Assembly (NCBI GenBank): GCA_021820805.1
Contig: JAKADF010000017.1
Span: 1-18,120, forward strand
Source: Bacillota bacterium
Lineage (GTDB): Bacteria; Bacillota; Bacilli; Alicyclobacillales; Alicyclobacillaceae
Direction: 5' to 3'
DNA length: 18,120 bases
The notes under the pieces were generated by a model that made no database searches, was not told the DNA's origin, and saw nothing but the letters and a program-made list of their open reading frames with translations. Both the position numbers and the translations under genes were made by a program. This document shows positions 6,969 to 14,457 of the stretch, piece by piece (position 1 is the stretch's first letter; each line of letters opens with the position of its first letter).

Positions 6969-7346
6969 ATGTTGGCAAAGTGGCTTCTTTCGGGATTAAC
7001 GAGTGGCCGTCCCACTACCAAGTATCCTTTCAAGGATTCGACAAGTACCGAAGGCTTGAAGTCAAATGTACTCCCAATTATCTCAAATGCACCAGACCTA
7101 CAAACTTGTCTGCAGCTTGAACGAAACTGCCCAACGAAGGCAATCACGATGACAATGCAAGATGGGCAGCCTGTTCTCCAGCTTGATCAGGCAGCCTGTA
7201 TCGGTTGCGGGAGATGCATCTCACTGAAACAAAACGGCTGTATCCAGTGGAGTCCATCCGTTGACATTGCTTCAAGCCTTCATGAATCCTTACTCGAACA
7301 AGCTTCGGTGTTAGGAGCGATGTTACATGGCGACAAGTACGTCTGA
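6969..7346 (+). CDS. hyfH: HyfH/HycF-like ferredoxin subunit, one cluster predicted
   Basis: A 125-residue protein of the HycF/HyfH (NuoI-like) type, which normally passes electrons through two [4Fe-4S] clusters. The first motif, usually CxxCxxCxxxCP, has only C47 and the CP cysteine C54 (LERNCPTKAI). The second has C77, C80 and C83 (CIGCGRC) followed by C91, spaced seven residues away and not followed by Pro. In this fold the second motif's first three Cys pair with the first motif's CP Cys, so C77, C80, C83 and C54 can still form one cluster, while the other is lost. The start ATG 6969 follows AAGGAGG. The last 20 bases overlap hyfI, indicating coupled translation. Loss of a cluster together with loss of the Ni site in HyfG suggests a shortened electron path. 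Confidence 0.8.
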   Translation: MLAKWLLSGLTSGRPTTKYPFKDSTSTEGLKSNVLPIISNAPDLQTCLQLERNCPTKAITMTMQDGQPVLQLDQAACIGCGRCISLKQNGCIQWSPSVDIASSLHESLLEQASVLGAMLHGDKYV

Positions 7347-7800
7347 TTGGAAGCAAATCGATGAAGCCGGACTTGGAGAGCGCCTGCAACATGTGTTTAG
7401 CCGTTCATTAAACGTCCGCCACATCGATGTTGGCTCCTGTAACGCTTGCGAGTCCGAGGTCTTGTCTTTATCCAACCCATATTACAACTTTCACAGATTA
7501 GGCATCTTTTTCACTTCCTCTCCCCGCCATGCGGATGTCTTACTCGTCACAGGTGCGCTTACACCTTTGATGAAGCCCATCCTGCTGGAGACTTACGAGG
7601 CGATGCCAAGGCCCCGGTTAGTCGTGGCAGTAGGCGTCTGTGCGCTACACGGCGGTGTTTTTAAAAAAAGCCCGCAGTTCGTCGGACCCGTTCAAGACAT
7701 CATTCCTGTGGATGCGTTCATCCCGGGATGCCCTCCTACTCCGTATGGGATTATTAACGGGATTTTACAGGCGATAGAAAAGCGTAATGGGGAGGTATAA
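7327..7800 (+). CDS. hyfI: HyfI/HycG-like small subunit (NuoB family)
   Basis: A 157-residue protein of the NuoB/HycG family, which binds the [4Fe-4S] cluster closest to the active or quinone site (N2-type). All four ligands are present: C38 and C41 in GSCNACESE, C105 in VAVGVCALHGG, and C135 in FIPGCPPTPYG. LLVTGALTPLMKP (72-84) is the usual central strand-loop. It is shorter than E. coli HycG (about 255), mainly because the C-terminal extension is absent. The start ATG 7327 lies inside the end of hyfH. The intact cluster site contrasts with the ligand losses in HyfG and HyfH, which argues that some electron transfer is still selected, or that the cluster is structural. Confidence 0.88.
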   Translation: MATSTSDWKQIDEAGLGERLQHVFSRSLNVRHIDVGSCNACESEVLSLSNPYYNFHRLGIFFTSSPRHADVLLVTGALTPLMKPILLETYEAMPRPRLVVAVGVCALHGGVFKKSPQFVGPVQDIIPVDAFIPGCPPTPYGIINGILQAIEKRNGEV

Positions 7801-7803
7801 CAC

Positions 7804-9897
7804 ATGAATACGCTGTTTTGGTCGTCCGTCCTGCTGTTCACCGTTGTGCCAATACCCGTCCTATGCTCGGTTCGGCGGCACTCCACGAGGGCAGCTTGGT
7901 ACTTGATTACAATAGGGTGCCTTCTGCAGACTGTCCTTGGTCTCTGGTCCCTCGTTTTAAAGTCTGCGGTGCCCATTGTTACAATTCCCGGCGTCCCGCC
8001 GTTTGGTGCTTGGACATTCGCAATAGATTCCCTCGGTGGGCTTATATTATTGCTCCTTGGCGTTATTGGCATTGCGGCATCTTTATACGCAAGCGAGGCG
8101 GCAAAAACAAAAACGTTGGGAACGGGCCCCATCATCGTCTCCATTGTGGCACTACAGTATGTGTTTACGAGCTTTCTCGCTGTCGCAACCCATGCAATCC
8201 CTCTGCTCATCGCGTGGGAGGGAATGTCGCTCTCTGCATATGGATACATCCTTTCGAATCACAAGCATCTGCGGGTTCGCCGAGCAGCATTTGTCACTCT
8301 GGCCGTCAGTGAGTTGGGATTCTTGGCGCTTGTGTTGGCCTTTATCGCCGCGGCCCCATCCAGCGGATTGTTGACCTTCCAGGCGCTGCACAACACCCTA
8401 CTTAACCAACCAGTACTTGTTAGAGAAACCGTATTTGGGTTAGCCCTCTTCGGATTCGGCGTAAAATGTGGCATTCTGCCAATGCAAATGTGGATGCCCC
8501 AAGCGTACCATGTAACACCGCCGCACTTAAACGCCATCCTAGCGGGAGGTCTGCTCAATCTCGGCCTGTTTGGTATTATTCGCATCTATGAACTGATTGG
8601 TACTTTACCTTCAGGATGGGGCGTGTTTCTCATTCTGATAGGAGCACTAGCCGTATTTCTTGGGGCACTTTACGCGGTCATAGAGAAACAGATGAACATG
8701 ATCCTGGCATATAGCAGTATTGAAAACGTGGGTTTTATGCTCATCGGACTCGGACTCGCGATTTCGTTTCAAACTACAGGCGCCCCACTATTTGCTGGTA
8801 TCGCCATGAGTGCTATGTTCATACAGATGGTTTCTCACGCTCTGGCAAAATCACTGTGCTTTCTGACAGTTGGTGAAATCCATCGAAGAACCGGAATCAC
8901 TAATATCGATGGATTAGGCGGCCTATTTAAACGCATGCCTGGTGTGGCCGTTGGGCTTTTAATTGGTTGTCTTACACTCGCCGCTGTCGCTCCCTTTAGT
9001 GGATTCACTGCTGAATGGCTAACACTTCAGTCAATGTTACAAGTGTACCGAACATTACCTGGTCTTCAACAATTACTCATTGTCGTAGCTGGAGCACTCG
9101 CAGCCACAGGAGCAGCGATGGCATTGACGGCATTCCTGAGACTGTTTGCTTTTACGTTTACCGGACGTGCACGTTCACACCTTCCCTTACGTTTAGAAGA
9201 GTTGCAAAAGCTTCGTACTAGCTTAGGATACGGAATTCTGGCGGTGTTCTCGGCTTCTTTTGGTTTCTTCCCAACTTCTTTCCTCGGTGCATTACAGCAC
9301 GTTGTGAATTTCTTGGTACCAAATGGTAACCAATTTTCGCAATTGGTTCCCGATATTATGGGTGATCCATCATCCAATTCAACCCTTGTCAACCTCGGTG
9401 GCAGATTATTCTCCTTCCTGCCAATGCATGGTGCCGTCATTCAACCAGGTGCAGGGGTCAGCAGCATTGCACCGACATATTTGTTATGGTGGTTCATTGT
9501 ATTTGGGGGTATTGCATATCTTCTCAAAAAGGTAATAGGTAGAAAACCGTATCATAACCGGGTAGTCCGTGAGTGGACCGGTGGAAGCCTGTATGATGCG
9601 AGTTCTCAGTATACAGCCTCAGCGTACGCAAATCCTCACCGTATGTTGTGGAAGGCTATACTTCTGTTCCGTCTTAAACGTACGATTGTGAAAGGTAACA
9701 CATCAGTTCCCCTTGAGATTTCCGTGCACACCAGTACAAAACCGTGGCTGCATCATAGCATCTACTCAAGGATTATGACCCGGCTAAGGAAACCGGTAGG
9801 CTACATCGTACACATTCAACATGGATACCTGTGGGGATACATTACAGTAATGCTGTTAGCTATTCTAAGCCTTCTCATTTGGGCAAATCTTATATAG
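7804..9897 (+). CDS. hyfB: HyfB/HycC-like antiporter subunit (NuoL family)
   Basis: A 697-residue polytopic membrane protein of the NuoL/HycC/HyfB family; E. coli HyfB is about 670. Ion-pathway residues are kept: E139 in LIAWEGMSLSAYGY, K221 in GFGVKCGILPMQMWMPQAYH, H241 in VTPPHLNAIL, and K349 in SHALAKSLCFLTVGEIH. LAYSSIENVG (301-310) is the broken-helix signature. A C-terminal portion with EWTGGSLYDASSQYTASAYA near 595 matches the HycC/HyfB-type C-terminal region. GGGGAGGT precedes the start by a good distance, and only three bases separate it from hyfI. Its position last in the operon, after the soluble subunits, differs from E. coli hyfA-J, where hyfB comes early. Confidence 0.88.
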   Translation: MNTLFWSSVLLFTVVPIPVLCSVRRHSTRAAWYLITIGCLLQTVLGLWSLVLKSAVPIVTIPGVPPFGAWTFAIDSLGGLILLLLGVIGIAASLYASEAAKTKTLGTGPIIVSIVALQYVFTSFLAVATHAIPLLIAWEGMSLSAYGYILSNHKHLRVRRAAFVTLAVSELGFLALVLAFIAAAPSSGLLTFQALHNTLLNQPVLVRETVFGLALFGFGVKCGILPMQMWMPQAYHVTPPHLNAILAGGLLNLGLFGIIRIYELIGTLPSGWGVFLILIGALAVFLGALYAVIEKQMNMILAYSSIENVGFMLIGLGLAISFQTTGAPLFAGIAMSAMFIQMVSHALAKSLCFLTVGEIHRRTGITNIDGLGGLFKRMPGVAVGLLIGCLTLAAVAPFSGFTAEWLTLQSMLQVYRTLPGLQQLLIVVAGALAATGAAMALTAFLRLFAFTFTGRARSHLPLRLEELQKLRTSLGYGILAVFSASFGFFPTSFLGALQHVVNFLVPNGNQFSQLVPDIMGDPSSNSTLVNLGGRLFSFLPMHGAVIQPGAGVSSIAPTYLLWWFIVFGGIAYLLKKVIGRKPYHNRVVREWTGGSLYDASSQYTASAYANPHRMLWKAILLFRLKRTIVKGNTSVPLEISVHTSTKPWLHHSIYSRIMTRLRKPVGYIVHIQHGYLWGYITVMLLAILSLLIWANLI

Positions 9898-10113
9898 GGT
9901 AAGCTGCTTCCATATGACAAAAGAGCTTTATGTCCTTTTCATCCAGTCGATCTTCGAGCGCTGGATTATCTGTCAAGGTTGAGGTCATCGTGCAGTATTA
10001 CCGCATACATTACCCAAGGGAAGCATCAACATGTGATAAGACTAGGGATTCACGCTAATTCTGGTGAGTTATGCATTCATGAAGATTTAGGGTCAGATTC
10101 GAGGTGCTAAAAC
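9898..10113. other. 216-base gap between hyfB and the DUF190 gene
   Basis: I see no gene, aptamer signature or convincing terminator here on either strand. The downstream ribosome binding site GAGGTG lies at its right end. Read-through from the hyf-like operon into the DUF190 gene is possible but unproven. Confidence 0.4.
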
Positions 10114-10782
10114 ATGGATCGTGGCACTTATGCAGAAATACGCCTCCGTGAAGACGAACATCGTGGGACATTCGGCCCTCTTCTCTACAAGGAACTATTC
10201 AACAGACTGAAGACATCACAGACAATCTTCGCAACCGTGCTCCGGGCAACTCAAGGTACAGATTGGCGTGGGAATATGTCTGATATCTTTTCCGAGGCTT
10301 CACCAGGTTTACCTATGGTCATCCAAATCTATGATTCTATTGACCAAGTTCAAAAAATCAGCTCCTATGTACTGAATTCATTTAATGAGAAAAATCGTTT
10401 GCTGGTTCTTCCCGCGAGGGACGTTAAACAATCTTATACAATGGGGACAGAAGGTGACACTAACATGCAAACTGTGTCGATTCTGAAAATCTATACGAAT
10501 GATGAGGACCAATTTCAGAGGCTTCCCTTGTATCGAGCCATGTTAGTAGAACTTCGTAAACGAGGTATGATGTGGGTAACAGTACACAAAGGACTGGATA
10601 GCATTGAAGAAGGCAGACCGGTACGCAAAGGTGGCCTTTTTCGGTCCAACCGTTATACACCAATTCTAGTTGAAGTTGTGGGGACGAAAGAGGATATTCT
10701 ACGGTTCGTCAAAGAAAACCATATTATGTTGCAATCTTCTTCGGGGCCAGTAATTCTGCTAGAAGGACAACTTTACAGATGA
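10114..10782 (+). CDS. DUF190 tandem-domain protein, second copy
   Basis: A complete 222-residue soluble protein made of two DUF190 domains. Domain 1 (about 6-105) runs from AEIRLREDEHRG to LLVLPARDV and contains GLPMVIQIYDSIDQV. Domain 2 (about 118-220) begins SILKIYTNDEDQFQRLPLYR and has LVELRKRGMMWVTV, then SNRYTPILVEVVGTKEDI. It is paralogous to the protein at 1-526, with the PLY-x2-h-LLELK/R-K block matching closely. DUF190 genes commonly accompany crcB and related fluoride genes; the ferredoxin-like fold resembles PII and CutA signalling proteins, so ligand sensing or regulation of a membrane partner is possible but not shown. GAGGTG supports the ATG at 10114. It lies 216 bases after hyfB on the same strand, so it may be the last gene of the fluoride-controlled transcript. 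Confidence 0.8.
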   Translation: MDRGTYAEIRLREDEHRGTFGPLLYKELFNRLKTSQTIFATVLRATQGTDWRGNMSDIFSEASPGLPMVIQIYDSIDQVQKISSYVLNSFNEKNRLLVLPARDVKQSYTMGTEGDTNMQTVSILKIYTNDEDQFQRLPLYRAMLVELRKRGMMWVTVHKGLDSIEEGRPVRKGGLFRSNRYTPILVEVVGTKEDILRFVKENHIMLQSSSGPVILLEGQLYR

Positions 10783-11026
10783 CCTGTGTAGAATTCCCGA
10801 GGGTTTACTATTCCGTATACTACGAATTCGCTTCTCAATACACCGCTTAATAAAATCCTTCCGTTCACCAAGACTCACTTTCAAAGCCTTATACTGATAA
10901 GGAAAATGAGTCGAATTGGTGCTTATGGCTTCCCATGTTGAAATGCCCAGAAGCCCCCCTTATGCGTTCCAACCGCCAATTCAACGCAAACCTAAACTTA
11001 CTAACACGATCTGCCTTTTACGTCTT
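10783..11026 (-). other. Gene-free stretch with decayed coding sequence downstream of orphan riboswitch
   Basis: On the minus strand, in the direction the orphan riboswitch would be transcribed, two frames look protein-like: one upstream reads RVSKFRFALNWRLER, another nearer 10800-10900 reads VSLGERKDFIKRCIEKRIR. Neither has a convincing start, and they are out of frame with one another. I do not recognise the product. A small palindrome, CCTTAT-ACTG-ATAAGG, sits at 10887-10902. This looks like the eroded remains of a gene once controlled by the riboswitch. Confidence 0.3.
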
Positions 11027-11080
11027 GGAACAACAAACAGGGCTCCCACGAATAACGGATAATTGTTACTCGCAGGAGCC
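11027..11080 (-). terminator. Riboswitch-type terminator on minus strand
   Basis: On the minus strand GGCTCC, TG, CGAGTAAC pairs with GTTATTCG, TG, GGAGCC (arms within 11041-11080), with a two-base internal mismatch and one G-U pair, followed by CTGTTTGTTGTT. The 5' arm GGCTCC is shared with the fluoride aptamer, the same logic as before hyfC. Confidence 0.78.
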
Positions 11081-11121
11081 ATCAGCCCATTTGGGCGGTT
11101 GATGGTGAGCTCCATCACCGG
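11069..11121 (-). ncRNA. Fluoride riboswitch (crcB motif), orphan
   Basis: The minus strand reads GGTGATGGAGCTCACC, ATCAACC, GCCC-AAAT-GGGC, TGATGGCTCCTGC. This follows the crcB-motif pattern closely, including the full ATCAACC linker that the copy at 2168 lacks. GGTGA pairs with TCACC, GCCC with GGGC, and GGAGC with GCTCC. A terminator follows. A -10-like TATATT lies at 11148-11143, about 25 bases upstream of the aptamer, with a weak TTGCAT 19 bases further back. No intact gene follows on the minus strand before the convergent DUF190 gene, so the target appears lost or very small. Confidence 0.88.
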
Positions 11122-11223
11122 TTGGATTCATGTTTCATACTGAATATACGAATGTTAAAACCTGCACATGCAAACTACACCGACAAAATGATAAACAATG
11201 CTCGGGACTTTCTGTAAAAACGA

Positions 11224-12735
11224 TTATGATGGAGAAATCCCACTTTCGGGAAAAATCTTGTCATATAGATCTTGCCCATGGCTGGTTGCCAATGGCCTGC
11301 CCTGTGTAATTTTAAATGTCCGCGTTCCATCGTCTTCGCGATTAGCCCTCAAAAAAATCGTATTAGGTATCTTCTCACCATAAAACTCATTTGCAAACTC
11401 ATACATATGTGTCACAAATACGACCTTAATATGACTATCTAGCAAAGCCCTGGTTACTTGTTTTGCGATTTCCGAACCTTCACGTTCATTCGTGGCTGCA
11501 AATGATTCATTAAAAAGGATCATCGAATTTGGGGCAATATGATCAGCAATCGTGCTCATTCTGCTAAGTTCTTCATCAAACTTACCACTATTCATGTCAG
11601 CGTCTTCTTCCCGCCGAAAATGTGTAAAAAGACCGTTACAAATATTTGCACAGAATGACAGGGCCGGTGTAAACATCCCACATTGCATCATCAACTGCGC
11701 GATCCCGATGCTCCGCAAGAACGTTGACTTACCACCCTGATTAGCTCCCGTGATGATAAGTAAGGCTTTCCCATCTGCCTCTAAGTCATTGCCAACAACC
11801 TTTTTGTCCATGTTCAGGGAAAGAGATATGTCATAGAGTCCCCGAAAGAAATACTTGTGCTCCTTGTCTGCAATTGGAAGCGGAAAACACACAGGTTCAC
11901 CTTTAGCTGTAAGCCATTCATATAAGTTTAAACAGGAGATGTAGAAGGCAAGCTCCATCTTCAATTGAGAAAAGAAATTTAAAATATGATCCGCAGACTG
12001 AGCAAGGGCATTTGCCGCTTGATTCAGTCCCCTGTCATTTAATTCGGACAAGGTTCTCGCCCCGGTTTCATCACGGTCGCTAATGCGGAAGGTGAAACTG
12101 GCGGTTTTCTTTCCAAAAATCCGCCCTATCAAACCCCGATCCCTACTTGGGGGCTTAACGAGAGTATAGTCGACTCCGCGATTTCCTTTTCCTAACCTTA
12201 CAGAGATTAAGGCACCATCACGTAGTGCGAGATTTCTTAAATGCTCTACAATGATGTCAAAATATTCGTCGGTAAGTTCTGTAAGCAGCATGTCAAAAAG
12301 GCTTATAAATCCAGACGCATGAAACTGGCTCTTGTACTTTTTCGCAATGTCTCTCAACTGGACAAGGGCGTCTATAAATAAGCACAGCATTTTTAAGGAT
12401 TCCGACAATATGGATGAAGGGTACCGTGTGAAGATGCCAAAATGGTTTCTCTTACGGCTCTCAATCGTTTCAACAGCGATGGTATAAATTTCTTTTACGA
12501 TGGATTGGTTCTCTATACAGTCTTTTAGAATTTCTTGCCGATAGGTGATGGCTTTCAAGTCGTTTTCACTCGACAAGACAACCTTTTGTACTATCTTGTA
12601 CAGAAATTCATCCTCTTTCGCCATGGCATGGAATAACGAATCTAACCCAAGATCCCGTACAAGGTCTTCACTGTGGAATAGCAATGTCCTGCCCAGGTCA
12701 AAATCAAGGTCCTCGTATAGAAGGTGGACTTTCAT
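11224..12735 (-). CDS. MutS-like ATPase, second of a pair
   Basis: A 503-residue protein ending in a MutS-type ABC ATPase domain. Walker A is GANQGGKST (330-338), followed by FTHFRREEDADMNSGKFDEE, comparable to the mid-domain block of MutS. Walker B is M-I-L-F-N409-E410-S-F, with Asn where MutS has Asp. VVFVTHMYEFA supplies the later conserved His. About 300 N-terminal residues form a helical lever/clamp-like region. There is no mismatch-binding domain (the FxE domain of MutS) and no Smr nuclease domain as in MutS2. Its ATG overlaps the stop of the upstream partner by four bases (ATGA), so the two are probably made in equal amounts and may form a heterodimer. MutS-like genes are among those reported near fluoride riboswitches. 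Role unknown; DNA binding is an inference from the family. Confidence 0.82.
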   Translation of the reverse strand: MKVHLLYEDLDFDLGRTLLFHSEDLVRDLGLDSLFHAMAKEDEFLYKIVQKVVLSSENDLKAITYRQEILKDCIENQSIVKEIYTIAVETIESRKRNHFGIFTRYPSSILSESLKMLCLFIDALVQLRDIAKKYKSQFHASGFISLFDMLLTELTDEYFDIIVEHLRNLALRDGALISVRLGKGNRGVDYTLVKPPSRDRGLIGRIFGKKTASFTFRISDRDETGARTLSELNDRGLNQAANALAQSADHILNFFSQLKMELAFYISCLNLYEWLTAKGEPVCFPLPIADKEHKYFFRGLYDISLSLNMDKKVVGNDLEADGKALLIITGANQGGKSTFLRSIGIAQLMMQCGMFTPALSFCANICNGLFTHFRREEDADMNSGKFDEELSRMSTIADHIAPNSMILFNESFAATNEREGSEIAKQVTRALLDSHIKVVFVTHMYEFANEFYGEKIPNTIFLRANREDDGTRTFKITQGRPLATSHGQDLYDKIFPESGISPS

Positions 12736-14267
12736 GGTTCTATGCGCTCCCTCAAACGGGCATATGTCAGCCCATACTTTTCCGCAATTGATTTAGCGTA
12801 CGCAATTCCGTCGGCAGGTTTTCTTAAAACCTTATATGTCCGTAATGCCGGGTTCCCTGGTACTACTTCACTAACAAGGCTGACTACCTCCTGACCAAAC
12901 GAAGCCAACTCATCTATAAATGTAACGATGACACAAATTGAACCGAGTTCTATAATTCTCTGCATAACCATTTTTCCGAGAAAAGCAGCGTCTTGGAGCG
13001 TTGTAGAACTGAAAATCTCATTCATAATGACGATACTTCGCGACGAACAGTTACCTAGAATGCCGTGAATCCGAATTAAATCATCTTGCAATTTGCCATT
13101 TAGATTCGTGACATGCTCCTCTCGTTCAAAATGTGTATAGATTTGATCAAAAATTGTCAATTGTACACCCTGTCCTGGGACAAGGCAACCAAGACTTCCC
13201 AAAAAGTATAGTTGCCCAAACATTCGAGCAAAGGTTGTCTTACCTCCCTGATTTGGACCGGTTACAACTAAAACGTGCTCTTTGTTATCAAGATAAAAAT
13301 TATTACAAACTACAGATTGGTTGCTTGTTACGAGCTTATATGCCAGAGCCAAATCATACGTTTCAGACGCACGAACTTCTTTATCTGCTTCTGAAATCAC
13401 GGGGTAACAAAATTTGAGTGCAGGTCCTCTGACTACTGAGACATAGTCTAAATATGCAACATAAAATTGTATTTCGCGGTCAAAGATCATGACTTTTTCA
13501 TCCATAAAATTCTTAAACGTACTCCGAAACTTATTTAGTCTGGAAAATGTAGTGGGATACAGCTTTGCGACATAATCAAGGATTTGTGCTTCAATGTGGT
13601 TCATTTCGATCCAGTCAGAAAATTCCGCTCTATAATCCTTGACTGCTCCTTGTTTAAATCGTTCAAAGGTCTTTTCTACTTCAGAACTGTAATCTGCTTC
13701 AGATTCATATTTGCGAACGGTAATTGAGTTCCCCTTGATAAACAGGCAGTAGCGAACAGAGGACAGCTCGGATTTAATTTCTTTAGTTTCGGAGAGTAGT
13801 GCTCTAAAACTTTGAGAATCGTTATACTCGGCCATATACTGGCGGAATGACAGGAAACCTTGTGAACAAAGGTGCACGGAAAAAAGAGTGTTTGCAAGAA
13901 ATTGAATTGCATCACAATAGATTTCAGCAGCATCCAAAAAGAAGGCACGCTCCTGGAACTGGTAGTAAGATTTTTTAGCTTGAGCAAGATGATTCCGGAC
14001 GGACCGCATTTTTGCAGCAAACGATTTTACACATTCAAGCACAACTGGTTCATCTAAATCACGCATAATTTCCTGGCGAAAACGGATCGCATCAATACTA
14101 TGCAATGCAGTATAAAAAATCGGTTTTAGGTTGTATTCCTCCTTGCCTAAGGTAACTTTGTCTATAATTTGATCAAGGTTTAGATCAGCAAAGAAGCCAG
14201 GTGGTTCAAAGGTTTCCCTATTAATATCCCTGTCAGCGCTCGGATACAGCATACTTGTGAAATTCAA
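12732..14267 (-). CDS. MutS-like ATPase, first of a pair
   Basis: A 511-residue protein with the same plan as its downstream neighbour: a helical N-terminal part and a C-terminal MutS-type ATPase. Walker A is GPNQGGKTT (337-345), the IYTHFEREEHVTNLNGKLQD block follows, and Walker B is I-V-I-M-N416-E417-I-F, again with Asn for Asp. The signature region reads SSTTLQDAAFLG, similar to the MutS GTST-DG segment. No mismatch-recognition or endonuclease domain is visible. The start is TTG 14267, nine bases after GGAGG (14281-14277). No riboswitch precedes it within 14268-14460. The pair share fold and motifs but differ extensively, as expected of a heterodimer like MSH2/MSH6 rather than a recent duplication. 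Known MutS-family ATPases act on DNA structures; the substrate here is unknown. Confidence 0.82.
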   Translation of the reverse strand: MNFTSMLYPSADRDINRETFEPPGFFADLNLDQIIDKVTLGKEEYNLKPIFYTALHSIDAIRFRQEIMRDLDEPVVLECVKSFAAKMRSVRNHLAQAKKSYYQFQERAFFLDAAEIYCDAIQFLANTLFSVHLCSQGFLSFRQYMAEYNDSQSFRALLSETKEIKSELSSVRYCLFIKGNSITVRKYESEADYSSEVEKTFERFKQGAVKDYRAEFSDWIEMNHIEAQILDYVAKLYPTTFSRLNKFRSTFKNFMDEKVMIFDREIQFYVAYLDYVSVVRGPALKFCYPVISEADKEVRASETYDLALAYKLVTSNQSVVCNNFYLDNKEHVLVVTGPNQGGKTTFARMFGQLYFLGSLGCLVPGQGVQLTIFDQIYTHFEREEHVTNLNGKLQDDLIRIHGILGNCSSRSIVIMNEIFSSTTLQDAAFLGKMVMQRIIELGSICVIVTFIDELASFGQEVVSLVSEVVPGNPALRTYKVLRKPADGIAYAKSIAEKYGLTYARLRERIEP

Positions 14268-14288
14268 GGGTCAAAGCCTCCATATGAG

Positions 14289-14421
14289 TCAAGGATTGGT
14301 GTGAACCTTTGGCACCATAGTAATAAGTAAAATGAGAGCAGCGAAAACGACTGCGGCTGTTGTGCCAAATCCCCGGAATTACCCACCTAAAGTCCAGAGT
14401 TTGCCAAAGTTGCCTATCCAT
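14289..14421 (-). pseudogene. Possible C-terminal remnant of a membrane transporter
   Basis: Two minus-strand frames that meet near 14387 together read WIGNFGKLWTLGG and then GFGTTAAVVFAALILLITMV followed by PKVHTNP and a stop. This looks like the last two helices of an MFS-type transporter with a stop or frameshift between them. No start or upstream part exists. The call rests on hydrophobicity and Gly pattern only. Confidence 0.28.
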
Positions 14422-14457
14422 GCCCCATATCGCTAGATAGACTACCGAGTGAAAAAC

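Noticed and set aside
5447..7800. Annotating the operon as formate hydrogenlyase or NiFe hydrogenase 4
   Set aside because: The large subunit lacks all four Ni-ligating cysteines, the C-terminal processing tail is absent, and no formate dehydrogenase or hydrogenase maturation gene is in the window.
3846..9535. Many 60-124-codon frames on either strand inside the operon
   Set aside because: They are shadows of the hyf-like genes, with low-complexity or Arg/Ser/Cys-rich translations and no ribosome binding sites.
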